Source: Thermoplasmata archaeon (GTDB lineage Archaea; Thermoplasmatota; Thermoplasmata; Lutacidiplasmatales; UBA184). From it: 21,844 nucleotides of DNA. The stretch spans positions 1 to 21,844 of the forward strand of contig JAKAPG010000008.1 in the NCBI GenBank assembly GCA_021823085.1, in the 5' to 3' direction. Below the pieces are notes generated by a model that worked only from the letters and a program-made list of their open reading frames with translations, did not search any database and had not been told where the DNA came from. Position numbers and translations under genes: made by a program. Below are positions 1-7,567 of this stretch, one piece after another (position 1 is the first letter of the stretch; every line of letters begins with the position of its first letter).

Positions 1-1
1 C

Positions 2-307
2 GAGGTGGTGCTGATCGACAACGGCTATGTGAGCCTCGTTCGGGGCCACATGCGCCTTAACGTCGGCCGCTACGGGAACCTCACGAAGTCGACGGAAGCG
101 ATGCCCGAAGTCAACAGCTCGCTCGACATGAGCCAGCAAGAGTTCGAGAGCGAGCGACGCAGCTACGGCGGTGGCGGAGGCTACCGCGGTGGTGGTGGCG
201 GAGGCTACCGCGGTGGGGGCGGTGGCGGCGGTGGCGGCGGCAGCTACGGTGGCGGTGGTGGCTCGGGCGGCGGACGAGACCGTTCGGGAAGCTACAACCG
301 GTACTAG
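2..307 (+). CDS. Archaeal single-stranded-DNA-binding OB-fold protein, C-terminal part
   Basis: Only the last 101 codons are inside the window; the frame is open at the left edge and stops at TAG 305-307. The visible start of the protein (LVRGHMRLNVGRYG region) resembles the last strands of the OB fold in archaeal RPA/SSB-like ssDNA-binding proteins, which coat single-stranded DNA during replication and repair. A short acidic linker follows, then about 45 residues made almost entirely of Gly with interspersed Tyr-Arg and Ser-Tyr (YRGG-like units), ending in NRY. Such RGG/glycine tails are known in nucleic-acid-binding proteins and are expected to be disordered. Part of the tail is encoded by a 24-base tandem repeat. 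The family call rests on a short segment; another OB-fold RNA- or DNA-binding protein is possible. Confidence 0.72.
   Translation, partial: EVVLIDNGYVSLVRGHMRLNVGRYGNLTKSTEAMPEVNSSLDMSQQEFESERRSYGGGGGYRGGGGGGYRGGGGGGGGGGSYGGGGGSGGGRDRSGSYNRY
170..216 (+). repeat. Two tandem 23-base copies, 24-base period, in the glycine tail
   Basis: Positions 170-192 and 194-216 are identical 23-base copies spaced 24 bases apart. They code for the repeated glycine/Tyr-Arg unit of the ssDNA-binding protein. Further degenerate GGT/GGC codons continue to about 275. This is an in-frame coding microsatellite that could change length by slippage without shifting the frame. Confidence 0.85.
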
Positions 308-340
308 GATCCGACCGGATCCTCGCGACCGAACCCTTTC

Positions 341-364
341 GCCCCCTCCGGAACCGGAGGGGGC
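341..364. terminator. Perfect 11-bp inverted repeat downstream of the SSB gene
   Basis: The arms 341-351 and 354-364 are perfect reverse complements with only AA between them, so as RNA the tip pairs would open into a small loop. The stem is almost pure G+C and lies 33 bases after the SSB stop codon, before the next promoter. The position suits a transcript 3' end or stability hairpin. No T-run follows directly, and archaeal termination normally relies on T-tracts, so the terminator call is tentative. Confidence 0.45.
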
Positions 365-390
365 CCCGTCGAGCCGATCGCATCGAGGGT

Positions 391-396
391 TTTATA
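391..396 (+). promoter_or_regulatory. TATA box (TTTATA) for the Grx-fold/Lrp-domain gene
   Basis: TTTATA stands out in very GC-rich surroundings, centred about 30 bases upstream of the ATG at 424. In archaea the transcript starts about 25-27 bases after the TATA centre, so the mRNA should begin at or within a few bases of the ATG and be leaderless or nearly so. No Shine-Dalgarno sequence lies before the ATG, which agrees. Confidence 0.7.
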
Positions 397-423
397 CCCC
401 GTACTGGTCCACCCCCTCCTAGC

Positions 424-1113
424 ATGCCCGCCGATGAGTCGCGAGAGCTGACCCTGTACGTCGAATCGAAACGGGCCGTCACGCAGTTCTATCGCTCGGG
501 AGGCTCGGTTTCCCAGACGGCCCAGGTCGGCAGCAACCCGCTCCCGACCACCGCGGACACACGCGGAGCGGACTCTTCGGCATCGGTGGGTGAACCGATC
601 TTCTTCCTCTCGGACGACCAGGCTCGGGTCGTCGCCTTCACGGAGGAGATTGCGAAGCGCAGGGGGTACCGGGTCAAAGTGATCGACATCGCGAAGACGG
701 GCCGCCTGGAACGCCTCGTCACGGAGCGCTTGCACGGGGTCACCCGGCTCCCGGTGCTGGTGAGCCCGATCGGGCGCCGGCTCGAGGGGACCGAAGCGTT
801 CACGGAAGAGGCGATCTGCGAGCTGATGCCAACCGAGCTCCACAGTATCCGGGCGTTCACCTACATCAAGATCAAAGGGGGAGAATTTGATCGGATCCGG
901 GAGGCGCTGGTCTCCTTCTTTCAAGTGAAGGAGATCCACTTCCTCACCGGGGACTGGGACATGTTCGTGATCCTCGAGTTCCCCCCGTCGGAGTCGCGCA
1001 AGCGAGAGGTGATCGACTTCGTGACGGAGAAGATCCGCTCGCTGCCGGACGTCGTGGATACCTCGACCTTGGTGCCCGAGTACACCATCACGAAGTTCGC
1101 GCTCCGGATTTAA
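424..1113 (+). CDS. Glutaredoxin-fold domain fused to an Lrp/AsnC ligand-binding (RAM) domain
   Basis: The protein has 229 residues. Residues 1-55 are a polar linker without clear fold. Residues about 57-130 read as a thioredoxin/glutaredoxin-like alpha/beta domain: a first strand (EPIFFLS), a helix, the strand VKVIDIAK, and a strand with a probable cis-proline (LPVLVS). The usual CxxC site is absent; SDDQAR stands in its place, so the domain is probably not redox active. Residues about 143-229 match the Lrp/AsnC effector-binding domain (RAM, ACT-like), including the helix after KIKGGEFDRIREAL and the GDWDMFVILEF strand. The helix-turn-helix normally fused to that domain is missing, so direct DNA binding is not evident. 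A role as a small-molecule sensor or oligomerising partner of other Lrp proteins is inference. The ATG is supported by the TATA box at 391-396. Its stop overlaps the stop of convergent carB. Confidence 0.7.
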   Translation: MPADESRELTLYVESKRAVTQFYRSGGSVSQTAQVGSNPLPTTADTRGADSSASVGEPIFFLSDDQARVVAFTEEIAKRRGYRVKVIDIAKTGRLERLVTERLHGVTRLPVLVSPIGRRLEGTEAFTEEAICELMPTELHSIRAFTYIKIKGGEFDRIREALVSFFQVKEIHFLTGDWDMFVILEFPPSESRKREVIDFVTEKIRSLPDVVDTSTLVPEYTITKFALRI

Positions 1114-4100
1114 CCGCGAGCCCGACGCGCCGATCGACGCCCCCCCGTCGTCCCCCGTCCTCGCCGTGGGCGCTTCGGTTGAACGGCCCGCGGGATGCGC
1201 GCGACGCGGGCCGCCGCCGGCTCCGGGGTCCCGTACAGCGCCTCGACCGTGAGCGCGTGTTCGCCGAGCCATGCCATCCCCTCGACGTAGGCGCCGAACG
1301 TCTCGAGGCTCGTGAACAGGGGGATGGCGAGCTCGACCGCGCGACGACGCAGGATGTAGTCGTCCTCGAGCATCCGCTCGAGCTTGTCCTGCGTGAGCGA
1401 GCTCGGGACGTTGAGCAGAAGGTCGACCTCGCCGCCGTCGAGCGCGTTCAGCACGTTCGGATGGCGCTCCCGCTCGCTTACCTTGTACAGCACCCGGACG
1501 TTGCGGATCCCGCGCTCGGTGAGATAGATCGCCGTATCCTCGGTCGCTGCAACCCGCAGACCGAGCTCCGTGAGCCGACGCGCGATCGGCCACAGGCGCT
1601 CCTTGAGCTCGGGACCCCCGACGCTCACGAACGCGGTCCCCGTGCGCGGGGCGAGGCGGACGCCGGTCGCGAGGAGCGCTTTGACGAGCGCGTCGCTGAA
1701 GGTCGGTCCGAAGCAAGCGACCTCGCCCGTCGACTGCATCTCCACACCGAGGACCGGGTCCGATCCGCTCAGCTGGACGAAGGAGAATTGAGGCACCTTG
1801 ACGCCCCAGCGTCCGGGAGGGAGCGGGGCGACGCCGTTCCGCGAGATGGGCCGTCCCAGCATCGCGCGGGCCGCCTCCCGCAGGAGAGGCACTCCGGTCG
1901 CCTTCGTCAGGAAGGGTAGGGAACGGCTCGCCCGAAGATTGAGCTCGATGATCTGGTAGGCCCCATCCTTCACGAGGAACTGGATGTTGAACGGTCCCCG
2001 GATCGCGAGCTCCTTCGCGAGCGTGCGCGCCGCCTCCACGAGATCGCGCTGCACCTCGAGCGACGTATGTCGGGGCGGGAGGCAGAAGATCGCGTCGCCG
2101 GAGTGGACGCCGGCGCGCTCGACGTGCTCGAGGATTCCGCCGACGAGCAGGCGTTCCCCGTCGGAGACCGCGTCCAGCTCGACCTCGTCCGCCCCCTCGA
2201 CGAACTTCGTGATCACCACCGGGTGCTCCGGCGACACGCGAGCGGCCTGCACCAGGAAGTCGGCGAGATCAGCCCGGCCGGGGATGACGCGCATCGCCTG
2301 CCCGCTGAGCACATAGGACGGCCGAACGAGCACCGGGTAGCCGACGTCGTCCGCGAACGCCTCGGCGTCGGCGACGGTGGTGAACGCCTTCCAAGGGGGT
2401 TGCGGGATCTCACGGCGCTCGAGGAGCGCGGCGAACCGGGCGCGGTCCTCCGCCGTATCGATGGATTCGGGCGATGTCCCCAAGATGGGGATGCCGCACG
2501 CGTAGAGGAGCGGGGTCAGGTTTTGTGCGAGCTGGCTGCCCACGCACGTGACCATTCCCGCGTAGCGGTCGAACTCCTGGATGTCGCGGACCCTTTCGAG
2601 GGTGACCTCCTCGAAATAGAGCCGATCGGAGCGGTCGTAGTCGGTCGAGACGGTCTCGGGGTTCGAGTTCAGCACCGCGACCGTCGGGACTCCCTCGGCC
2701 CTCAGGCCGTCCACGAGGTTCATCGTGGACCAGTCGAACTCCACGCTGGAGCCGATGCGGTACGGCCCGGCACCGAGGACGAGGATCGACCCCGAGGGAA
2801 CGGGAGCGACGTCGTCCGCATCGCCCCGGTAGGTCAGGTAGAGGTAGTTCGTGCGGCTCGGCCACTCCCCGGCGAGCGTGTCGATCATCCGGACCCGCGG
2901 TCGAATGCCGAGTGCGATCCGTTGCGCGCGCACCTCTTCCTCGTCGCGGCGGCCGGCGCGGGCGATCGCCCGGTCGGAGAGTCCCAGCTCCTTCGCGCGC
3001 CGCAGCGTCGCCGCCTCGGGCAGCGACGCGGCCGACTCGGTCAGTTCGTGCTGGATCCGCTCGATCTCGGAGAGGCGCTCGACGAACCAAGCGTCGATGT
3101 AGGAGACCCGCGAGATCGTGGCGACGTCGATGCCCGCGCGCAGAGCCTCCAGGACCCGGTAGAGGATATCGGGCGTGGGAGCGCCGAGGTCCGCGAGGAT
3201 CTCCTCCTTCGGGCGGATCTCGGCCGGAGGGAGCAGGTCGGCGCGCGGGTCGCACATCCGCACGGCCTTCGAGAGAGCCTCGGGGAACGACGCGCCGACG
3301 CCCATGACCTCGCCGACCGATTTCATCGAAGGGCCGAGCCGCCGGTCCGCGCGCGCGAACTTGTCGAGGTCCCAGCGAGGATGCTTCACGACGACGTAGT
3401 CGAGCGCCGGTTCGAAGCACGCGCTGGTGACGCCCGTGACGCGGTTCTTGAGCTCGGGGAGCGTGTAGCCGAGCGCGAGCTTCGCCGCGATGTAGGCGAG
3501 CGGGTAGCCGGTCGCTTTGGACGCGAGCGCGCTCGAGCGCGAGAGTCGCGCGTTGATCTCAATCGCGTAGTACTCCGGGCCGTCGGGATTCAGGCAGAAC
3601 TGGATGTTGCACTCGCCGACGACGCCGACGGTCTCCACGGCCCGGAGCGCGGCCTGGCGCAGCATCTGGTACTCGGCGTCGTCGAGGGTCTGGCTCGGTG
3701 CAATGACGATGTTGTCGCCCGTGTGCACCCGCATGGAGAGGACGTTCTCCATGTTGCAAACGGTGAGGGCGTTGCCGAGCCGGTCCCGGACGACCTCGTA
3801 CTCGAGCTGCTTGAACTCGCCGACGTACCGTTCGAGGAGCACCTGCCCCATCGGGCTCGCGCGCAGTCCACGGCCGACCACCTCCTCGAGCTCGTCCGGC
3901 GTCCGGGCGACCCCTCCGCCCTTGCCCCCGAGAGTGTAGGCGACGCGCACCATCATCGGGTACCCGAGTTCCGTCGCCGCACGGCGCGCTTCCTCGATCG
4001 AGTAGACAGCCCGGCTCGGGAGCGTGGGGACCTTGGCCCTCTCCATCGCTCGGACGAACTTGGCCCGGTCTTCCGTCGCTCGAATGCCGCTGAGCGGAGT

Positions 4101-4448
4101 GCCGAGGACCTCGGTCTGAGTGGCCCGGAGGGCCCCCGAATCCGACAGTCCGATCCCGCAGTTCAGGGCGGTCTGCCCCCCGAAGGCGAGGAGGATCCCC
4201 TCCGGTCGCTCGGCCTCGAGGATGGGCGCGACGAACTCGGGGGTGAGCGGCTGGAAGTACACGCGCCCGTTCCGGGGAGGATCCGTCTGCAAGGTGGCGA
4301 TGTTCGGGTTGACGATGACGGTGTAGACGCCCTCTTCGTCCAGCGCTTTGAGGCACTGGGAGCCGGAGTAGTCGAACTCTCCCGCCTCCCCGATCTTCAG
4401 GGCTCCCGAGCCGAGGAGGACCGCCTTGTGCGGGATCCGGGGCGTCAT
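1110..4448 (-). CDS. carB: Carbamoyl-phosphate synthase large subunit
   Basis: At 1112 residues this is slightly longer than the usual ~1070. CarB uses two ATP, bicarbonate and glutamine-derived ammonia to make carbamoyl phosphate for pyrimidines and arginine. Both homologous halves are present: the first ATP-grasp half begins near residue 9 with SGALKIGEAGEFDYSGSQ, and the second near residue 550 with LGAGPYRIGSSVEFDWS. Ligand-loop motifs GGQTALNCG, TLGGKGGG and NPETVSTDYDRSDRLYFE are intact, and an MGS-like allosteric domain occupies about 950-1080. The final ~30 residues are an arginine/proline-rich basic tail not typical of the family. The ATG overlaps the carA stop in an ATGA arrangement, so the two subunits are translationally coupled. 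A purine-rich AAGGTG lies upstream of the start. The stop shares a TTAA tetranucleotide with the convergent upstream gene. Confidence 0.97.
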   Translation of the reverse strand: MTPRIPHKAVLLGSGALKIGEAGEFDYSGSQCLKALDEEGVYTVIVNPNIATLQTDPPRNGRVYFQPLTPEFVAPILEAERPEGILLAFGGQTALNCGIGLSDSGALRATQTEVLGTPLSGIRATEDRAKFVRAMERAKVPTLPSRAVYSIEEARRAATELGYPMMVRVAYTLGGKGGGVARTPDELEEVVGRGLRASPMGQVLLERYVGEFKQLEYEVVRDRLGNALTVCNMENVLSMRVHTGDNIVIAPSQTLDDAEYQMLRQAALRAVETVGVVGECNIQFCLNPDGPEYYAIEINARLSRSSALASKATGYPLAYIAAKLALGYTLPELKNRVTGVTSACFEPALDYVVVKHPRWDLDKFARADRRLGPSMKSVGEVMGVGASFPEALSKAVRMCDPRADLLPPAEIRPKEEILADLGAPTPDILYRVLEALRAGIDVATISRVSYIDAWFVERLSEIERIQHELTESAASLPEAATLRRAKELGLSDRAIARAGRRDEEEVRAQRIALGIRPRVRMIDTLAGEWPSRTNYLYLTYRGDADDVAPVPSGSILVLGAGPYRIGSSVEFDWSTMNLVDGLRAEGVPTVAVLNSNPETVSTDYDRSDRLYFEEVTLERVRDIQEFDRYAGMVTCVGSQLAQNLTPLLYACGIPILGTSPESIDTAEDRARFAALLERREIPQPPWKAFTTVADAEAFADDVGYPVLVRPSYVLSGQAMRVIPGRADLADFLVQAARVSPEHPVVITKFVEGADEVELDAVSDGERLLVGGILEHVERAGVHSGDAIFCLPPRHTSLEVQRDLVEAARTLAKELAIRGPFNIQFLVKDGAYQIIELNLRASRSLPFLTKATGVPLLREAARAMLGRPISRNGVAPLPPGRWGVKVPQFSFVQLSGSDPVLGVEMQSTGEVACFGPTFSDALVKALLATGVRLAPRTGTAFVSVGGPELKERLWPIARRLTELGLRVAATEDTAIYLTERGIRNVRVLYKVSERERHPNVLNALDGGEVDLLLNVPSSLTQDKLERMLEDDYILRRRAVELAIPLFTSLETFGAYVEGMAWLGEHALTVEALYGTPEPAAARVARIPRAVQPKRPRRGRGTTGGRRSARRARG

Positions 4449-5593
4449 GAGCGCCGCCGCACCTTCGCGGCAAAGACGTCGAAGACGAAGCCGGCCTCTT
4501 GCGGGCCGGGATGGCCCTCGGGGTGGCCCTGGAGCGCGACCAAACGTCCGGTCGAGTCACGGATCCCCTCCAGCGTGCCGTCGTCGGGGTTGAAGGCCCA
4601 AGGCTCGAGACCCGTCCCGACGAGCGTCTTGGGGTCGACTGCGTATCCGTGGTTCTCGCTGACGATGAGCGCGCGCCCGTCCGAGAACGTGACCGTTTTG
4701 TTCTGGCCGCGGTGCCCGAACTTGAGCTTGAAGGTGGTGGCTCCCCGACTCATCGCCAGGAGTTGGACTCCGAGGCAGATCCCCAGCGTCGGGAGCGCGC
4801 GGACCGACGGCCGAGCGAGCTCCGCGACCGAGGCGTCCAGCTGGGCCGGGTCCCCGGGACCGTTGCTGACCAGAAGCCCCGCGACGCGTCGCCCCTCGAA
4901 CTTCTCGGGGATCTCCGCGTTGTACGGAAGCCGCAGCACGGCCAGTCCTCGGTCCAAGAGCGCGCGCAGGATGCTCGCCTTGACCCCGCAATCGAGAGCG
5001 GCGACGAGCGGAGCCGTTCGGGAGCCCAGGAGGCTCGTTTCCTTCGCGCCGACCTCCGCCATGTAATCCTCGTCAGCGTAGCCGGGCGCATCGCGGAGCG
5101 CGCGCCCGAGCTCGTCATCGTTCGGCCGCCGGCCGAGGGGCCCGACGTCGATGACCCCGCGGATCACGCCCCGTTCGCGCAGATGTTCGGTGAGGCGTCG
5201 CGTGTCGATCCCCCGAATCCCCGGAACGCCCTCGGAGTCCAGCCAGGAGTCCAAGGACTCTTCGCTGCGCCAGTGGTGCGGCGTGGTCGAGCCGCGGGCG
5301 ATCATCCCGCGAACTTGGACATGGTCGGACTCAACGCCGCGCGGCAGGCCGTACGGGTCCCGGGTCCTCGGGTCGGGGACCCCGTAGTTCCCGAGGAGGG
5401 GATAGGTGAATGCAAGGATTTGCCCACGGAACGAAGGATCGGTCAGCGACTCCGGGTAGCCGACCATCCCGGTCGTGAAGACGACCTCGCCGACCCGGCG
5501 CGTCGCGTGTCCGAATCCGATTCCGTCGAACCGGGTCCCGTCCTCAAGAAGTAGGCTCCCTCCGAGCGCGTCGTTCCCCGACGTTCGGGACAC
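4445..5593 (-). CDS. carA: Carbamoyl-phosphate synthase small subunit (glutaminase)
   Basis: CarA hydrolyses glutamine and channels ammonia to CarB. The N-terminal CarA-specific domain starts at GGSLLLEDGTRFDG and includes the GMVGYPESLTDPSF motif. The C-terminal class I glutamine amidotransferase domain has the strand LLVSNGPGDP, the nucleophile cysteine in GICLGVQLLA and the catalytic His-Glu in QGHPEGHPGP, plus the SENHGYAVD motif. The frame is open to 5752, but family homology begins just after the GTG at 5593, which gives 382 residues, the usual length. A TATA-like TTATCC (minus strand, 5637-5632) would start transcription about 16 bases before this GTG. An alternative GTG at 5617 lies too close to that box. 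The gene is first in a carA-carB operon with a 4-base overlap. Confidence 0.95.
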   Translation of the reverse strand: MSRTSGNDALGGSLLLEDGTRFDGIGFGHATRRVGEVVFTTGMVGYPESLTDPSFRGQILAFTYPLLGNYGVPDPRTRDPYGLPRGVESDHVQVRGMIARGSTTPHHWRSEESLDSWLDSEGVPGIRGIDTRRLTEHLRERGVIRGVIDVGPLGRRPNDDELGRALRDAPGYADEDYMAEVGAKETSLLGSRTAPLVAALDCGVKASILRALLDRGLAVLRLPYNAEIPEKFEGRRVAGLLVSNGPGDPAQLDASVAELARPSVRALPTLGICLGVQLLAMSRGATTFKLKFGHRGQNKTVTFSDGRALIVSENHGYAVDPKTLVGTGLEPWAFNPDDGTLEGIRDSTGRLVALQGHPEGHPGPQEAGFVFDVFAAKVRRRS

Positions 5594-5631
5594 GGCTGGT
5601 GGAACCCAAGGGCCCACAGGCAGGGAGCTTT

Positions 5632-5637
5632 GGATAA
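5632..5637 (-). promoter_or_regulatory. TATA-like box for carAB
   Basis: TTATCC on the minus strand, about 42 bases upstream of the chosen carA GTG at 5593. Transcription would begin around 5609 and leave a short leader. It lies in the 128-base divergent gap with the TrxR-like gene. The match to TTTAWA is only partial. Confidence 0.4.
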
Positions 5638-5694
5638 GCGTTGCGGCGCGAGAAGCGTGCGCTCGGGCCGGATCCGCCTTTGACGCGAGGTGCG

Positions 5695-5700
5695 AAATAT
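5695..5700 (+). promoter_or_regulatory. TATA box (AAATAT) for the TrxR-like gene
   Basis: AAATAT is centred about 25 bases upstream of the GTG at 5722, the geometry of a leaderless archaeal transcript. This decides between that GTG and the earlier TTG at 5641, which would add about 27 residues not expected in front of the FAD-binding fold. Confidence 0.6.
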
Positions 5701-5721
5701 GCAAGCATCCCTGCGCTCGAG

Positions 5722-6720
5722 GTGCCCGGCTTTCCACGCCTGCGCGACGCATACGACGTCCTCATCCTCGGCGGAGGTCACGCCGGCCTCGCGGCCGCCC
5801 TCAAGACCGGACTCCTCGGATACACTGCGCTCCTGGTCGATCGCGGTCCGAAGTACGGCCGGTCGTACTACGCGCCCAAGATGGACAACATTCCCGGCTT
5901 CCCCGAGGGGATCTCCGGCCACAAGCTCCTCGACCTCCAGATCGCGGCCCTCAAGCAGGTCGAGTCCGCGGTCACGTACGTCGCTCCGGGGCTCGCGACC
6001 AAGATTGTCCGCCTCCCGAGCGGAGAGTACGAGCTGGAGTTCGAGTGGCTGAAGCGGGCCCATACGGCGCGCGGTCGCGCGGCGGTGCTCGCCGTCGGCG
6101 TCGTCGATCGGATGCCGGTCGTCGACGGCAAGATCGACCCGATCTTCCCGTGGGCGAATTTCGGGATCGTCGATTTCTGCATCCTGTGCGACGGGCACAC
6201 GTTGCCCGGCCGTTCCGTCGGGGTGCTCGGGAACGACGCGTACGCGGTCCGCACGGCCCTCGACTTGCTTCACTTCCGGCCGAAGTCGGTCGAGCTGCTC
6301 ACCCTAGGTCGTCCGTTGCTCGAAGGGAGCCCCGATGCGGAGCGAGAGGAACTGACCCGCCGGATGACCGAGATGGGAATCAGCCGAGTGGATGCGCCGG
6401 TGGTGGGATTCGACCAGATCCGAGAGAAGCGCTTTGGAGTGCGCTTCGCGGACGGGACGAGTCGGATCTACGACAAGGGCTTCAGCGGGCTCGGCTGGTA
6501 CGACCAGCACCACGCGCTTCCTCAATCTCTGGGCTGCCGCATCGACGAGGAGGGCTACGTGGTGACCGACGAGGACTGTCGGGCGATCGCGGACTCGGAC
6601 GGCCGACCGATCCCGGGCCTGTACTGTGTCGGCGATCTGCGGAACGGCTGGAACCAGATCCCCGAGGCGTGGGCGACCGCCGAGCGGGCGATCATCCACG
6701 CGTATGCGTACTACCTGTAG
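5722..6720 (+). CDS. Thioredoxin-reductase-like FAD flavoprotein with CxxC but degenerate NADPH site
   Basis: The protein has 332 residues, the usual size for low-Mr thioredoxin reductases. The FAD Rossmann motif LILGGGHAG is at 15-22, the IPGFPEGISGHKL region at 57-69, and the second FAD motif GLYCVGD at 299-305. The redox motif is Cys153-Ile-Leu-Cys156-Asp, matching the CxxC-D of thioredoxin reductase. The second Rossmann loop, normally GxGxxA and recognising NADPH, reads GVLGND (167-172), and the basic motif that binds the 2'-phosphate is not recognisable after it. Thermoplasma acidophilum TrxR and F420H2-dependent DFTR enzymes are known relatives that do not use NADPH, so the reductant may be something else; that is inference. 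The GTG start is supported by the box at 5695. The gene is divergent from carA and ends 3 bases before the convergent HAD gene. Confidence 0.85.
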   Translation: MPGFPRLRDAYDVLILGGGHAGLAAALKTGLLGYTALLVDRGPKYGRSYYAPKMDNIPGFPEGISGHKLLDLQIAALKQVESAVTYVAPGLATKIVRLPSGEYELEFEWLKRAHTARGRAAVLAVGVVDRMPVVDGKIDPIFPWANFGIVDFCILCDGHTLPGRSVGVLGNDAYAVRTALDLLHFRPKSVELLTLGRPLLEGSPDAEREELTRRMTEMGISRVDAPVVGFDQIREKRFGVRFADGTSRIYDKGFSGLGWYDQHHALPQSLGCRIDEEGYVVTDEDCRAIADSDGRPIPGLYCVGDLRNGWNQIPEAWATAERAIIHAYAYYL

Positions 6721-6723
6721 TTC

Positions 6724-7491
6724 TCAGTTCGCCGGAGCGAGCCCCGGCCGAGCGTCCTTCGGCGGAACCGCCACGTTGAGGTGGCGCGCGAGCTCAAAGA
6801 GGTCCGTGGCGACCGCGTCCGCGCCGCCGGCGAGGAAGCGGTCGACGGTCATCGTTCCGGTCCCGGTCTCCTTCGGATCGGGCATCACCGCGTAGAAGCG
6901 GACCTGCGCTCGAGTAGCGCACTCAGCATCGATGAGGTGGTCCCCGACATACAGGGCACGACCGATGGGGACCTCCATCTCCTTGAGAAGGTGCCACAGC
7001 GCCTCGGGCGATGGCTTCGTCGGCCCGGGGGCGCTGCGCGAGCGCAGGTACGGGAAGTACTCGGCGAGCCCGGTGCGCACGAGCGCGGCCCGGGCGAACG
7101 CTTCGGAGCTGCGGGTGAGGATCCCGATTCGGAACCCGCGCTCGACAAGGCCCGTCACTAGCTCCTTCGCCCCGGGTCGGATCGCGGTCCGGTCGAGCGC
7201 CTGCATCTCGATGCCATCAATGAGTCGGTGGAACTCCGCCTCGAATCGCAGGAGCAGTGTCTCGGGGGCACCGCTCGCGAGGATCCGTTCGCGGGAGACC
7301 TCGAGGATCCGGTGCATCGGCATCTCGACCGAGAGCTGGCCGGGCCCGACACCGTAGCGCTCCGCGAGTCGGATCACCTCCCGGCGCATGCGGTAGAAGT
7401 CGTGCTGCGAGATCACGAGGGTCCCGTCCAGGTCGAAGACGATCCCGAGCAACGGGTCTAGGAACCTCGGTTCGGCCTGGCGCACGGGCAT
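6724..7491 (-). CDS. HAD-superfamily phosphatase, phosphoglycolate-phosphatase-like
   Basis: The protein has 255 residues from the chosen ATG. Motif I, IVFDLDGTLV, places nucleophile Asp20 and acid/base Asp22 near the N terminus. A helical cap follows at about 28-110. Motif II is the threonine in GILTRSS, motif III the lysine in GPTKPSPEA, and motif IV reads YVGDHLIDAECA. This order with an alpha-helical C1 cap fits the Gph/PGMB subgroup, which removes phosphate from small metabolites. The real substrate cannot be read from the sequence. A GTG at 7515 would add 8 residues, but ATG 7491 has a GGAGG Shine-Dalgarno 8 bases upstream and is preferred. It sits convergent to the TrxR-like gene. Confidence 0.85.
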   Translation of the reverse strand: MPVRQAEPRFLDPLLGIVFDLDGTLVISQHDFYRMRREVIRLAERYGVGPGQLSVEMPMHRILEVSRERILASGAPETLLLRFEAEFHRLIDGIEMQALDRTAIRPGAKELVTGLVERGFRIGILTRSSEAFARAALVRTGLAEYFPYLRSRSAPGPTKPSPEALWHLLKEMEVPIGRALYVGDHLIDAECATRAQVRFYAVMPDPKETGTGTMTVDRFLAGGADAVATDLFELARHLNVAVPPKDARPGLAPAN

Positions 7492-7499
7492 CTCACGTT

Positions 7500-7504
7500 C
7501 CTCC
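7500..7504 (-). promoter_or_regulatory. Shine-Dalgarno GGAGG deciding the HAD start
   Basis: On the minus strand GGAGG precedes ATG 7491 by 8 bases. The competing GTG at 7515 has no such motif upstream, so the shorter protein is favoured. Confidence 0.6.
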
Positions 7505-7567
7505 CCGTCCGCCACTTTAGAGCCGGGACACCCTACCTAAGGGTTTGCCTCCACCCGTAGGCAGACG

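Noticed and set aside
170..275. CRISPR or tandem-repeat array
   Set aside because: The repetition is a coding glycine tract without unique spacers. No other regularly spaced repeats were seen in the window.
304..1716. 470-codon open frame on minus across the Grx/Lrp gene and the end of carB
   Set aside because: Antisense or out of frame to conserved proteins; no domain seen.
2067..5066. 999-codon open frame on plus, opposite carB and carA
   Set aside because: It is the exact antisense of two well-conserved genes, rich in Arg, Asp, Glu and Val as expected from GC-rich complement frames, with no recognisable domain.
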